The notes under the pieces were generated by a model, which was not told the DNA's origin, did not search any database, and saw only the letters and a program-made list of their open reading frames with translations. Below, one piece after another: positions 55,095 through 64,000 of a stretch of DNA of 64,000 nt (the stretch's first letter is position 1; every line of letters starts with the position of its first letter). Source of the DNA: an uncultured Acidovorax sp. (GTDB lineage: Bacteria; Pseudomonadota; Gammaproteobacteria; Burkholderiales; Burkholderiaceae_C); assembly GCA_913774625.1 (NCBI GenBank), contig CAJYHL010000014.1:1-64000 (forward strand). The letters run 5' to 3'. The position numbers and the translations under genes are program-made.

Positions 55095-56759
55095 TCAGAG
55101 CCCCAGCTGAGTCCTGAAGGCGGCCCAGCCCGCATTGTTCAGCCGCACCGTATAGCTCAGTACCTGCCCCTCCTTCGTCGCAGGGCGCGGCTGGCGGTAC
55201 TGATAGACGCCGCCGTTGTACTCGGTATAGCCGCGCAGCTGGTTCAGCGAGGTGAGCGGGAAGTTCGCGATCCTCAGCAGCCGCACGCCACCGCCCGAGG
55301 TATCGATGGAATAGGCGTTTTGGGATAGCGCGGTGCAGTTGTTCGAGTCGCTGTAGTTGGGCGCCGTGGCGTTGCAGCGGTAGATCTGCAGCGTGCTGCC
55401 ATCGACGAAGGCCGCGCGCAGCGAGTGCGTGTCATCCTGGATGCCCAGCGGCAGCGTGCCGCCGGCGGTGGCCAGGTTGACCGCCGAAGCCGGCCTCCCG
55501 GCTATCAGCGCTTCCAGCGTGCTGAAGGCGCCGCCTGCCAGCAGGTCGGTGGCCGTGTTGTTGATGGTGATCGTCTGGTTGAGCTGTGCGCTCACGTTGG
55601 TGCGCAGCAGGGAGCCCGCAGGGAAGGTCGCGCTGCCCAGCGGCGCCAGCGATGCCATGGTCAGCGTCGCTGTCTGCTGGAAGCCGTTGCCGCTGAGCTG
55701 GCCGTTGCCCACCTGCATCTGCGCGGCCACATCGGCCATGCTTTTGCCGGAGACGTCCTGCTCTGCCACCGTCACGCTGTAGAAGCGGGTGGCACCGTCG
55801 CAGTAGAGTGTGCGGGAGGGCGAGCCGCGCGTGTTCAGGCGCGGGGTGGTGCCGTCGCAGCGGTTCCAGCCTGTGTCGGTCAGCGTCACCGATGCGGGCG
55901 TGGGATAGAGCTGTGCGGCGGATAGGGGGGCGCCCGCCGCCATGCCGCTGCGGCGTTCGAATTGCGCGTTGTTGCCATTGGCATCCACGGTGCCGTCGGA
56001 ATCGCGCACGGCCAGGCGCCAGTTCTGCGCGTCGGTGTAGGTCAGTGAGCCTTGCGAAGACGAGGCCGCGGCCGTGGCGTTCACGGCCACCGTGTTCAAC
56101 ACTCCGCCCATCTCCAGTGCGAAGGCCGTCAGCTTGGCGGCCGTGCGTGCGGTGTCGGGCAGTATTGCTTCGGCAGAGCGCGCATCGCCCTGGTAGTCGT
56201 AGAGCTTGGCGACGGGTACCGCGAGCTGCTGAGCGACGGCAGCTTCGGCGTCGGCGAGCGGCAGGCCGCCTGCCACGGCTTTCTGCACCAGCGTGGTCAG
56301 GGGCGAGATCTGGCCGCCGCCCTTGCCTGCCGGGGCGGAGAGCACGAAGGTGCCGCTGATGGGGTCAGGATCACCTGCATCCACTGCGTTGGTACCCACC
56401 TGGGCCAGCAGGGGCGCGGCGCGGAAGGCGCTGGCCGCCGCGTCGTCGGCCGGCTGGTAGGTCAGGGCATATCGGCCGTCGGCCCCGGTGGCTGCGGCGG
56501 CCTTGGGCTCGTTCGTATCGCAGGCCTGATTGCCGTTCAGATCGGCGCAGACCAGCACATTGCTCAGGGCTTGGTCTGCGACTACCGTGCCGCCTAGCGA
56601 AATGGCAGCGGGGCCCGACGGCGGGGGAGTGCCGCCGCCGTTGTTGCTGCTGCCACCGCCCCCGCCGCAGGCGGCCAGCAGGGTAAGCACGCTGATGGAC
56701 ATCAGGCTTTTGCCGAATCGGGGCGGCAGTGCAGAGGGGAAATAGGAGAAGGCTTTCAT
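55095..56759 (-). CDS. Large surface-type lipoprotein of unknown function (I)
   Basis: I do not recognise a defined function. The protein has 554 residues. The signal peptide ends in lipobox LLAAC with acylated C31, followed by a Gly-run linker (CGGGGGSSNNGGG). Residues 73-85 (DLNGNQACDTNEP) resemble an EF-hand-like Ca site bounded by C71 and C80, and the segment GADGRYALT is of carboxypeptidase-regulatory type. ISPLTTLVQKA then follows. Further Cys pairs (WNRC...LYC and YRC...NNC) suggest disulfide loops. It resembles the lipoprotein at 58053 in layout. It is divergent from the LuxR gene at 56888. A surface or periplasmic location is inferred. Confidence 0.75.
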   Translation of the reverse strand: MKAFSYFPSALPPRFGKSLMSISVLTLLAACGGGGGSSNNGGGTPPPSGPAAISLGGTVVADQALSNVLVCADLNGNQACDTNEPKAAAATGADGRYALTYQPADDAAASAFRAAPLLAQVGTNAVDAGDPDPISGTFVLSAPAGKGGGQISPLTTLVQKAVAGGLPLADAEAAVAQQLAVPVAKLYDYQGDARSAEAILPDTARTAAKLTAFALEMGGVLNTVAVNATAAASSSQGSLTYTDAQNWRLAVRDSDGTVDANGNNAQFERRSGMAAGAPLSAAQLYPTPASVTLTDTGWNRCDGTTPRLNTRGSPSRTLYCDGATRFYSVTVAEQDVSGKSMADVAAQMQVGNGQLSGNGFQQTATLTMASLAPLGSATFPAGSLLRTNVSAQLNQTITINNTATDLLAGGAFSTLEALIAGRPASAVNLATAGGTLPLGIQDDTHSLRAAFVDGSTLQIYRCNATAPNYSDSNNCTALSQNAYSIDTSGGGVRLLRIANFPLTSLNQLRGYTEYNGGVYQYRQPRPATKEGQVLSYTVRLNNAGWAAFRTQLGL

Positions 56760-56798
56760 GGATGGGTCTCGAGGGTTGTTTTCGCGACCCGAAAGTAA

Positions 56799-56833
56799 AT
56801 CGATACGATATTTCTATAAATGATGCAAATGCA
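56799..56833. promoter_or_regulatory. Palindromes in the lipoprotein/LuxR divergent promoter
   Basis: In a 128-bp AT-richer spacer I see ATCGATACGAT (ATCG/CGAT palindrome, 56799-56809) and TGCAAATGCA (TGCA/TGCA, 56824-56833), with TTTCTATAAAT between them. They are possible operator or promoter elements shared by the two divergent genes. No motif of a known regulator is recognised. Confidence 0.3.
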
Positions 56834-56887
56834 CTATCGCCCTGCTGGATGGGTGCGTTGGCGTCATGCACTGCCTGTGGAGGGGAA

Positions 56888-57907
56888 ATGGCGAACCTGT
56901 CGGGATTCGAGGACTTCTCAGGCCTGCTGCTGCACGTCTATCGGCTGTCGCACGAGCAGCCGCTGCAGGCTTTCCAGGACGAGGCGCTCGACGCCTTGCG
57001 GCGCGTGCTACCCTTCGATTCGTCCATGTGGGGCTCGGCCACGCCAGGGGCCGAGGGGGCCGGCATCCAGATCCACACGTTGCACCTGCATCGGCAGCCG
57101 CCCGACATGCTGGCGGGCTACGAAGAGGTCAAGCATCTGGATTCGGCCGCTGCCTCCCTGGAGGGGCTGGCGCGAGCGACCCGGGCGTTCGACCGCGATG
57201 TGGAGTTCGCCGCGCCGCAGCAAAAAGCCATCCGGGCGCACGGCCGGCGTTTCGACATGCGGCATTTCTTCATCAGCTCCGAGATGAATCCGGCCAGCGG
57301 CCTTGTGCAGTGGGTCACGCTCTATCGTGCCCACGAAACGGCCCATTGCACCGAGACCGAACGCAGCCTGCTGGCCGCAGTGGCCCCGCATCTGCAACAG
57401 GCCATGGGCTACAACCGCGTGCGGCATTTCGACCGGGTGATGTCCATGCCGGAGGCCGGGCTGCAGCCCCCTGCGGCAGGCCGCGCGCAGGCCGTGGCCG
57501 ATCTGCGCGGCATGGTCTATCACGCCACGCCGCTGTTCGGCGAGCTGGCGGCGCGAGAGTGGCCGGGAGCGCGGGAATCGTCGATGGCGTGCCTGCCCGA
57601 GCCGCTGATGCAGGCCTTGCGCGCGGGGCACCTGCGGCATTCCGGCCGGACCCTGGTGTTGCGATGCCATGCAGAACATGGACTGCTCTTCTTGAAGGCT
57701 CGGCCACGCTGTGTGGTGGATGGGTTGTCGCCGCGAGAGCACCAGGTGGCCTGGCTGCTGGCGCGTGGCCTCACCCACAAGGAAGTGGCGCGCCAGCTGG
57801 GCCGGTCACCCGCCACGGTGCGCAATCAGGTCCAGTCGATCTATGCGCGCCTGGAGATCTCCAGCGTCGCGCAGCTGGTAGCGCTGCTGCACGAGGCGAT
57901 CGATTGA
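56888..57907 (+). CDS. LuxR-family transcriptional regulator
   Basis: A 339-residue regulator with a C-terminal LuxR-type helix-turn-helix at about 280-335 (LSPREHQVAWLLARGLTHKE, then VARQLGRSPATVRNQVQSIY). The N-terminal 270 residues show no autoinducer-binding, receiver or ATPase motif that I can recognise; they may be GAF/PAS-like. The ATG at 56888 has GGAGGGG close upstream. Upstream in-frame ATG codons are less likely. The gene stands between two lipoprotein genes, divergent from the first and convergent with the second. Regulation of them is inferred from position only. Confidence 0.85.
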   Translation: MANLSGFEDFSGLLLHVYRLSHEQPLQAFQDEALDALRRVLPFDSSMWGSATPGAEGAGIQIHTLHLHRQPPDMLAGYEEVKHLDSAAASLEGLARATRAFDRDVEFAAPQQKAIRAHGRRFDMRHFFISSEMNPASGLVQWVTLYRAHETAHCTETERSLLAAVAPHLQQAMGYNRVRHFDRVMSMPEAGLQPPAAGRAQAVADLRGMVYHATPLFGELAAREWPGARESSMACLPEPLMQALRAGHLRHSGRTLVLRCHAEHGLLFLKARPRCVVDGLSPREHQVAWLLARGLTHKEVARQLGRSPATVRNQVQSIYARLEISSVAQLVALLHEAID

Positions 57908-58052
57908 GCGTCTGTTGAAGGATCTCTAGGGCTGCCCGCCAGCTCCGCTGCCCGTGGGAGGGGAGTGCCATCGGGCGATGCACCGCGCCCCGGCTGCCGG
58001 CATGGGCGCGAACCCATGACGGCAGCTGATGCGCGGGCAAGAAGCGGCCTTC

Positions 58053-60290
58053 TCAGTTCGGCAGGCTCAACTTGTAGGTGCCGTAGTGGGTGGCGAATTG
58101 CCGCCCATTTGACGCGATGCTGGTCAGCTGCAGGCCGCTCATGTATGCGCCCTGGCCGTAGTTGCCCGACGTGGTGTCCGCGCACTGTCCCTTGCCGCCG
58201 GTCGCGGGCGGTGAGCAGGGCACGACAGCACTGCGGGTCCATGACCCCACGCGGGCCGTGTCGTTGAAGCTGAACAGCACCGAGGATTGGGGGGCATAGT
58301 TGCCGAACACCGACACGGTGGTCGGCGGCAAGGTCCCGGTGGGCACCGTCCAGGCATCTGCGCCCTGGACGCTGATCAATGCTTTCTGCGGGCCGGTCGC
58401 CGCGTTGTAGAGCGGCACGTTGCCCGGCACCGGGCCCGTGGTGGGGATGCCGGCACTCGCGCCGAAGGCCGTCTGCTGGAAGGCCTGGTTCAGCGTGGCG
58501 AAATTCTGCTTCTTCAGCTCGCCGATGGTGAGCGCCCGGGCCCGCGTGCGATAGGTCTGCACGGCGTCTGGCGTCGTGCCGGAGTTGCCCCGCAGGAAGT
58601 ATCTGAAGGTCCAGCTGCTCTGCGTGGCGTAGCCGGCGAGCGCTGCGTCCGTGAACAGCGGGCTGGCGAAGTACATGCCGGGATCGATGCCGGCTGCGGG
58701 CGACTGCACCGTGGCATTGGCAGTCAAGAATTCGGCCCCCAGCTTGATCACGTTGCTTCCCGAGACGCTGCCGTTGGCGCGCTTGAAGTTGAGCGTGGAA
58801 TAGTTGGCGTTCGGCCACAGCGTGAGCGTGGTGCCGAAGGGCGTGGCTACCTCCACGTGGTCGAACTTGAGCAGCGTCTGGCCGTTGACCTGTTCGGTCT
58901 CGTTGTTGACGACCAGGGTGTAGCCCGTGCTCAGGTAGCTGTAGGCGGACTGGTTCAGCGTCGGGAACACGCGCAGCTGGTGGAAGGGCGACACGCCGCC
59001 CGAATAGCTGTACTGGTTGCCGATCAGGCGCAGCTTGCCGTCCGTGTCCTTGCGGACCACGAGGGTGTCGTAGAACTCCGCGTTCTGCGTGTCGACCTGC
59101 TTGTAGGCGACGACGAGATCGCCGTTGGCGCGCGTGTATTCGTAGCGCCCCTGGAGGAACCTGGTGCCTGTGGCGCTGTCGCGGAAGAGGCTGGCGAATG
59201 CGCCGTTGTTGCTGTCGTTGCGGCCCACGCGCGAGCCGTTGCTGAGGTAGGCGGCCGGATTGCCGCCCAGGAAGGCCACCTTGCAGGCGGTCGCCGCCAC
59301 GGCGCTGGCATCGCCCGTGGCCACGCCGTTGCTGACGGGGCTGCTGACCCGCTGCGTGGTGGGCAGGGCGTAGCAGGCCGTCAGGCTGTCGAGCAACGCG
59401 GCGATCCTGGCGGCCGTGCCTTCTTCCACCAGCGCGTAGGTGGCGGCGGACGGCAGCGGGGGCAGGGCGGAGGCATTGCTGCTGAAGCGCACCGAGATGG
59501 GCGCCGCGCCGCTCGAGCTGACCTGCTGGCGCACGCCCACCTCGATGTTGGAACTGGTGTCCGAAGCCGGCGTGATGCTGACCAGCAGCGAGTCGAGCAG
59601 GCGGTCGTAGCCTGCGCCGTTGACGCTGAAGGCATCGCTGAGCGGATTGACGGAGCCCACGCCGGCCGCCGCCAGCAGCGGGGCCAGCACGCCCTGGATT
59701 TCCTGGATCTTGTCCTGCAGCGTGCCTGTCGTCAGGGCGGCCGTGCCGCTGGCCAGTTCCGCGGCCAGGTTCTCGGGGTTGCCCGAGGCGCTCAGGCGCG
59801 CCGCGATCAGCGTGGTGACGGGCGTGACGTTGATGGTCTGGTTGCCCGGGCCGGTGCCGACGCTGACGAGCTTTTCGGTCTCGCCGCTGGCGGAGCTGCG
59901 GGCTGCCACGATCACGAAAGGCGCCTTGGCCGTCGCGGCGATGGTCACCGTGTATTGGCCGTCGGCTCCGAGCGTGCCGCTGGTGCCCACCACCGTGCCG
60001 CTGGCGTCGATGACGGTCACCACGCCGCCCGCGAAGGCGGCGCCTGTGGCGGCGGTGCCGGAAAACGTGTAGCTGGAAGCGGCGACGGGCGTTCCGCCGC
60101 CGGGGGTCGATGGCTGGCCCCCGCCGGAGCCGGATCCTGCGCCAGCACCGGCGCCACCGCCGCCCGCTCCTGGGCTGCTGCCATTACCGCCGCCGCCTCC
60201 GCATGCGGCCAGCAATGCGATCACGGCGACGGTGATCAGGTTCCTGCCGGCGCGAGCGGGCAGGCGGGATGAAACAGGCGGCAAAGCCAT
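58053..60290 (-). CDS. Large surface-type lipoprotein of unknown function (II)
   Basis: A 745-residue lipoprotein whose function I do not recognise. The signal peptide ends in LLAAC with C30, followed by a very Gly-rich linker (about 31-70). A beta-rich domain (GTAATGAAFAGGVVTVIDAS) follows, with GADGQYTVTI, like carboxypeptidase-regulatory or Ig-like domains, and then TPVTTLIAARLSASGNPENL. The long C-terminal part is Asn/Ser/Thr-rich, with Cys pairs (LTAC...ATAC, VVPC...GQC). Layout parallels the lipoprotein at 55095, so the two may be distant paralogues. GGAGGG lies 5 bases before the ATG, at the base of a hairpin (see 60296-60381). It follows gspE on the same strand. Confidence 0.75.
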   Translation of the reverse strand: MALPPVSSRLPARAGRNLITVAVIALLAACGGGGGNGSSPGAGGGGAGAGAGSGSGGGQPSTPGGGTPVAASSYTFSGTAATGAAFAGGVVTVIDASGTVVGTSGTLGADGQYTVTIAATAKAPFVIVAARSSASGETEKLVSVGTGPGNQTINVTPVTTLIAARLSASGNPENLAAELASGTAALTTGTLQDKIQEIQGVLAPLLAAAGVGSVNPLSDAFSVNGAGYDRLLDSLLVSITPASDTSSNIEVGVRQQVSSSGAAPISVRFSSNASALPPLPSAATYALVEEGTAARIAALLDSLTACYALPTTQRVSSPVSNGVATGDASAVAATACKVAFLGGNPAAYLSNGSRVGRNDSNNGAFASLFRDSATGTRFLQGRYEYTRANGDLVVAYKQVDTQNAEFYDTLVVRKDTDGKLRLIGNQYSYSGGVSPFHQLRVFPTLNQSAYSYLSTGYTLVVNNETEQVNGQTLLKFDHVEVATPFGTTLTLWPNANYSTLNFKRANGSVSGSNVIKLGAEFLTANATVQSPAAGIDPGMYFASPLFTDAALAGYATQSSWTFRYFLRGNSGTTPDAVQTYRTRARALTIGELKKQNFATLNQAFQQTAFGASAGIPTTGPVPGNVPLYNAATGPQKALISVQGADAWTVPTGTLPPTTVSVFGNYAPQSSVLFSFNDTARVGSWTRSAVVPCSPPATGGKGQCADTTSGNYGQGAYMSGLQLTSIASNGRQFATHYGTYKLSLPN

Positions 60291-60295
60291 GGGAA

Positions 60296-60381
60296 CCCTC
60301 CAGTAGTAGTCGTTGATTTTTTGGGTTGTGCCGATAGCGGCGCAACATCATGGCGCCAACTTCGTTACGCCGCTACTACTG
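60296..60381 (-). promoter_or_regulatory. Structured leader of the 58053 lipoprotein gene
   Basis: On the mRNA strand CAGTAGTAGCGGCG (60368-60381) can pair with CGCCGCT (60336-60342) or with CTACTACTG (60301-60309), so the right half of the hairpin is split by 26 bases. Pairing with CTACTACTG reaches the first G of the GGAGGG ribosome site (60296-60301). The two pairings share two bases, so they compete at that point. Alternative folds could open or cover the ribosome site. No terminator T-run is seen. Confidence 0.45.
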
Positions 60382-60465
60382 TTGTTTCGGCGCGTCCCGG
60401 AGCCCATCCGAATGGATGGATGGGCTGCGCTGCTGCACCGGGAGGCAGCTTCGCCGGCCCGGCGC

Positions 60466-61830
60466 TCAGTCCCGCGTCACCCGCAGCACTTCTTCCTGGC
60501 TGGTGATGCCGGCCTGCACCAGGCGTTCGCCGTCCTCGCGCATCAGGCGCATGCCGCGGGCCAGGGCGGCGGCGCGGATGTCGGCCTCGGCCGACTGGTT
60601 GTGGATCTGCTCGCGGATGGCGTCGTCCACCACCAGCAGCTCGAAGACCCCGGTGCGGCCGCGGTAGCCCGTGGGGTCGCCGGCGTCGAGCTTGCGCACC
60701 AGCCGCTGGGCCAGCACGCCCAGCAGGGAGCTGGACAGCAGGAACGGCTCCACCCCCATGTCGGTCAGGCGGGTGATGGCGCTGGCCGCATCGTTGGTGT
60801 GCAGCGTGGCCAGCACCAGGTGGCCGGTGAGCGAGGCCTGGATGGCGATCTGCGCGGTTTCGAAATCGCGGATTTCGCCGATCATGATCACGTCAGGGTC
60901 CTGACGCAGGATGGCGCGCAGGGCCTTGGCGAAGGTCAGGTCGATCTTGGCGTTGACCTGGGTCTGGCCCACGCCCGGCAGCTCGTATTCGATGGGGTCT
61001 TCCACCGTCATGATGTTGCCCTGCGTGGCGTCCATGCGCTGCAGCGCCGCGTAGAGCGTGGTGGACTTGCCAGAGCCCGTGGGCCCGGTCACGAGGATGA
61101 TGCCGTGCGGCTGGGTGATGAGATGCTCGAAGCGCGAGAGCGTGTCGCCCTGCATGCCCACCGATTCCAGCGTCAGCTTGGTCTGCGTCTTGTCCAGCAG
61201 GCGCAGCACGGCGCGCTCGCCATGGGCGCTGGGCAGGGTGGAGACGCGCACGTCGATGGCCCGCGTGCCTAAGCGCAGGCTGATGCGGCCGTCCTGCGGC
61301 AGGCGCTTTTCGGAGATGTCCAGGTCGGCCATGATCTTCAGCCGCGAGATCAGCGCGGCGTGCAGCGCCCGGTTGGGCTGCACCACCTCGCGCAGCGAGC
61401 CATCGACGCGGAAGCGAACGCTCGAATGCCGCTCGTAGGGCTCGATGTGGATGTCGCTCGCGCCGTCGCGCGCGGCCTGCGTGAGCAGCGCGTTCAGCAT
61501 GCGGATGATGGGCGCGTCGCCGGCCGATTCCAGCAGGTCTTCGACGGCGGGCAGCTCCTGCATCATGCGCGAGAGGTCGGCGTCGCTCTCGACTTCGCTC
61601 ACCACCATGGCGGCGCTGGACTCGTTCTGCGAATAGGCCGCGCTGATGCGCTGGGCCAGCGTGGGCGCATCGAGCGGCATCAGCTCGCGCACGGCGGGGT
61701 ACTTGCGCAGCACTTCCGACAGCGCGCCCGCATCGGGCGCCAGGCCGTGCCAGAGCAGCAGGCTCTGACCGTCGTCCTCCAGCAGGAGTTGCGTCGTTCG
61801 CGCGAAGGCGTAGGGCAGGGGGTGGCGCAT
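60466..61830 (-). CDS. gspE: Type II secretion ATPase GspE, lacking the tetracysteine element
   Basis: Cytoplasmic ATPase that powers the type II secretion pseudopilus. It has 454 residues. An N-terminal domain (about 1-95) precedes the ATPase core with Walker [10 protein letters not shown] (249-257), the Asp box [11 protein letters not shown], Walker [13 protein letters not shown], and the His box THLHTND-like ATLHTND. GspE proteins normally carry a C-terminal Cys4 zinc element between QRLVR and TGYRGRTG. Here only [13 protein letters not shown] (379-391) remains, with no cysteine. It begins 31 bp after the gspD stop. No gspF or pseudopilins are in the window. Confidence 0.93.
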   Translation of the reverse strand: MRHPLPYAFARTTQLLLEDDGQSLLLWHGLAPDAGALSEVLRKYPAVRELMPLDAPTLAQRISAAYSQNESSAAMVVSEVESDADLSRMMQELPAVEDLLESAGDAPIIRMLNALLTQAARDGASDIHIEPYERHSSVRFRVDGSLREVVQPNRALHAALISRLKIMADLDISEKRLPQDGRISLRLGTRAIDVRVSTLPSAHGERAVLRLLDKTQTKLTLESVGMQGDTLSRFEHLITQPHGIILVTGPTGSGKSTTLYAALQRMDATQGNIMTVEDPIEYELPGVGQTQVNAKIDLTFAKALRAILRQDPDVIMIGEIRDFETAQIAIQASLTGHLVLATLHTNDAASAITRLTDMGVEPFLLSSSLLGVLAQRLVRKLDAGDPTGYRGRTGVFELLVVDDAIREQIHNQSAEADIRAAALARGMRLMREDGERLVQAGITSQEEVLRVTRD

Positions 61831-61861
61831 CGTGGGGCGGTTCTTCCGGCAGGCGGCAGGC

Positions 61862-64000
61862 TTACTGCGGGCTGTAGGGGTTGTTGCCCACGGCCGGCGC
61901 CGGCGCGGGGGCTGGCGTCAGCGGGATGGACTCGGTCTGCAGCGGTGCGATCAGCGGCCCGGGGGGCGCGGGGCGCGGGCTGCCCGGCGTGGCCGGGGCT
62001 TGCGGCTGCTGCAGCGGCGGCAGCACCGGCGCGGCCGAGACGCTGCCCATCACCGCGCTGGGAGCGGGCTGGGTGACCTGCTGCAGCGCGCGGATGGCGT
62101 CGTAGCGGTCCTGCACCAGCGCGTCGCTGGTGGCCGTGTCGCGGATCACCACCGGGCGCAGGAAGACCATCAGGTTGGTCTTGCGGCGCGAGCGGTTCTC
62201 GTTGCGGAACAGGCCGCCGACCAGCGGCAGGTCGCCCATCAGCGGCACCTTGTCCTGGCCCATGGCATAGCGGTCTTCCAGCAGGCCGCCCAGCACGATC
62301 ACGCTGCCGTCGTTGACGAGCACGGTCGATTCGATGGAGCGCTTGCTGGTGGAGGGGCCGTTGGCGTTGCCGATGGTGGAGGCGTCCACCTGCGACACCT
62401 CCTGGTACAGCGTGAGCTTGACCGTGCCGTTCTCGCTGATCTGCGGGCGCACGCGCAGCATCAGGCCCACGTCCTTGCGCTCGACCGTGGTGAACGGGTT
62501 GACCGTGGCGCCGCCCGTGCTGTTGGCGTAGGAGCCGGTCACGAAGGGCACGTTGTTGCCGATGATGATCTGCGCTTCCTCGTTGTCCACCGTCAGCAGG
62601 TTGGGGGTGGAGAGCACGTTGGCATCGCCCGTGTTCTCCAGGAAGTGCGCCAGCGCGCCCAGGTAGTAGTTGCCGTTGATGCGCGGGGCGACGCCCACGT
62701 TCAGGCCGTTGCCGGGCGTGGCGTTGCCGCTGGCCAGGGCGCTGGCCACGCTGCTGGCCGAGCCGCTGGCCGCTGCCAGCGCCAGGTTCAGTATGTTGGC
62801 GCCGCCGCCCTGGGTGGAGTTGGTGCCCAGCACGCCGATGGTGCCGTTGCCGTAGTTTCCGGCCACCGTCTGCCACTGGATGCCGAACTGGGCGACCTTG
62901 TTGGCTGCCACTTCGACGATCAGGCTTTCCACCAGCACCTGCGCGCGGCGCCCGTCCAGCTGGTCGATGACCGCGCGCAGCTGGCGGAACTGCGGCTCGG
63001 GCGCCGAGATGATGAGCGAGTTGGTGCTCGGGTCGGCCTGGATCTGCCCGCCCGTCGAAGGCTGGTTGCTGTTGGCCGAATTCAGGCTGCCGGCCGTGCT
63101 GCCCAGGCCGCCGCCCGAATTGCCGCCGCCCATGCCCATGCTGCTGCCCCCGCCGCCGTTCATGCCGCCGCCGAAGGCACCGCCCACCTGCGACATGCCG
63201 CCCGCGGCGCTGCCGCTGCTGCTGCTGGTGGCGGTGAAGCCGCCCGAGGTGGCGCCGCCACCCGTGCCCGTGCCGGTCTGCGTCGCCGCCAGCGCCGCGC
63301 GCAGCGTTGCCGCGAGCTTGGTGGCGTCGGCGTTCTTCAGATAGACGACGTGGATGTTGCCGTGCGATGCGCTGGAGCCGGGCGCGGCCGGCTGGTCCAG
63401 CTTGGCAACCAGCGAGCGCACCAGCGCCAGCCGCGCCGGGTTGGCCGCGCGCACGATCAGCGAATTGCTGCGCGGCTCGGCCAGCAGCGTGGTGCGGAAG
63501 CCCGTGTCGGAGCCGCCGGCCACCGGCGTGCCCTGCGCCACGCCGGCGGTGGGCGCGGCACTGCCGCTGCCTTCGATCAGGCGCGAGACCAGCGGCGCCA
63601 GCTCGCTCGCCACCGCGTTCTGCAGCGGAATGATCTCCACGTCGCTGGCGTTGGAGACATCCATCGCCGCGATGATGCGCGCGATGCGCTGCAGGTTGTC
63701 GGCGTAGTCGGTGATGACCAGGGAGTTGTTGCCCGGGTTCACGTTGATGGTGTTGTTGGGGCTGATGAGGGGGCGCAGCACCGGCACCAGGTTGGCCGCG
63801 TTCTCGAAGTTCAGCTTGAAGATCTGCGTGACGATCTGCCCGCCCGAAGGCGCCCGGCCCGAGCTGCCCTGCGTGACGCTGACCGTGCCGGCCTGCAGCT
63901 TGGCGTCGGCCTCGGGCACCACCTTGTAGAGCCCTGCGGCTTCCACCACCGTGAAGCCCTGGAGCCTGAGCGCTGCCAGGAACTGGTCGAACGCGGCGGC
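61862..64000 (-). CDS. gspD: Type II secretion secretin GspD (5' end outside window)
   Basis: Outer-membrane secretin, about 712 residues visible, cut by the window edge: the reading frame continues unbroken to 64000 and the signal peptide and N0 start are missing. N-domain repeats are recognisable ([20 protein letters not shown], then [20 protein letters not shown]), and a Gly/Ser/Met-rich low-complexity insert follows at about 63100-63260. The secretin core has [26 protein letters not shown], and [20 protein letters not shown] Pro-rich tail ends it. The order gspD-gspE is conserved in Comamonadaceae. The family could also be read as PilQ, but domain order and the neighbour gspE favour GspD. 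Confidence 0.95.
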   Translation of the reverse strand, partial: AAAFDQFLAALRLQGFTVVEAAGLYKVVPEADAKLQAGTVSVTQGSSGRAPSGGQIVTQIFKLNFENAANLVPVLRPLISPNNTINVNPGNNSLVITDYADNLQRIARIIAAMDVSNASDVEIIPLQNAVASELAPLVSRLIEGSGSAAPTAGVAQGTPVAGGSDTGFRTTLLAEPRSNSLIVRAANPARLALVRSLVAKLDQPAAPGSSASHGNIHVVYLKNADATKLAATLRAALAATQTGTGTGGGATSGGFTATSSSSGSAAGGMSQVGGAFGGGMNGGGGSSMGMGGGNSGGGLGSTAGSLNSANSNQPSTGGQIQADPSTNSLIISAPEPQFRQLRAVIDQLDGRRAQVLVESLIVEVAANKVAQFGIQWQTVAGNYGNGTIGVLGTNSTQGGGANILNLALAAASGSASSVASALASGNATPGNGLNVGVAPRINGNYYLGALAHFLENTGDANVLSTPNLLTVDNEEAQIIIGNNVPFVTGSYANSTGGATVNPFTTVERKDVGLMLRVRPQISENGTVKLTLYQEVSQVDASTIGNANGPSTSKRSIESTVLVNDGSVIVLGGLLEDRYAMGQDKVPLMGDLPLVGGLFRNENRSRRKTNLMVFLRPVVIRDTATSDALVQDRYDAIRALQQVTQPAPSAVMGSVSAAPVLPPLQQPQAPATPGSPRPAPPGPLIAPLQTESIPLTPAPAPAPAVGNNPYSPQ

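Noticed and set aside
60301-60381. Reading the leader repeats as a mobile element end or attachment site
   Set aside because: The repeats are inverted and near a ribosome site, with no direct duplication or recombinase gene nearby.
63100-63260. Gly/Ser-rich stretch in gspD considered as a frameshift or repeat insertion
   Set aside because: The frame is continuous on both sides and such low-complexity inserts occur in secretins of this family.

Overview
The window is high-GC (about two thirds G+C), densely coded chromosomal DNA with no insertion sequence, prophage or CRISPR array. Gene content and order point to a betaproteobacterium of the order Burkholderiales, most likely family Comamonadaceae (Acidovorax/Comamonas-like). 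The clues are pilSR next to a PP0621-family gene and ffh, a glrK-qseG-glrR operon beside miaB, thiD-rubredoxin-pilGHIJL, pyrR-pyrB-pyrC', and intergenic sequences that resemble elements I remember from that family. Genus-level placement is not possible from reading alone.

Layout. (1) 0.2-5.1 kb, minus strand: a ccsA-like gene, a PP0621-family gene, pilS, pilR and ampD form a tightly overlapping run. (2) 5.1-8.8 kb: ffh on the plus strand ends at a shared terminator facing the glucan glucosyltransferase gene mdoH. (3) 8.9-14.5 kb, minus strand: miaB, then glrK, a qseG-like lipoprotein gene and glrR, a sigma-54 two-component set. (4) 14.6-19.4 kb, minus strand: tRNA-Met, an enoyl-CoA hydratase, an M61 peptidase, dsbC and a ubiH-like monooxygenase. 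(5) 19.6-27.2 kb: MOSC protein, ychF, rarD, a PQQ sugar/polyol dehydrogenase and an OprB-type porin, with a cysteine-free CsoR/RcnR-like regulator between the last two. (6) 27.3-34.2 kb: a yqaA-type membrane gene, then dusB-fis-purH on plus, faced by thiD-like, hemL and plsC on minus. (7) 34.3-44.6 kb, plus strand: rubredoxin and the twitching-motility chemosensory cluster pilG-H-I-J-L. (8) 44.6-51.0 kb: phrB on minus; yqgE-ruvX-pyrR-pyrB-pyrC'-plsC on plus. (9) 51.1-55.0 kb: a divergent Fe(III)-type ABC transporter pair and a luciferase-like oxidoreductase. (10) 55.1-60.3 kb: two large surface-type lipoproteins flanking a LuxR-type regulator. (11) 60.5-64.0 kb, minus strand: type II secretion genes gspD (cut by the window edge) and gspE.

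How the parts relate. PilS/PilR is expected to control pilin transcription with sigma-54, while PilG/H/I/J/L steers the pilus motors, so two separate control layers of type IV pili lie in the window. GlrK/GlrR is a second sigma-54 system. The pyr genes encode an aspartate carbamoyltransferase with an apparently inactive dihydroorotase partner, as in Pseudomonas. The dehydrogenase and porin suggest periplasmic sugar oxidation.

Most genes are ordinary housekeeping genes. The parts worth following up are: the lipoprotein-LuxR-lipoprotein block and the split hairpin in the leader of one lipoprotein gene; the Cys-less CsoR-like regulator with an apparent four-codon leader peptide; a GlrR with GAFTDA instead of GAFTGA; a ThiD-like protein without the catalytic cysteine motif; and a GspE without its tetracysteine element.
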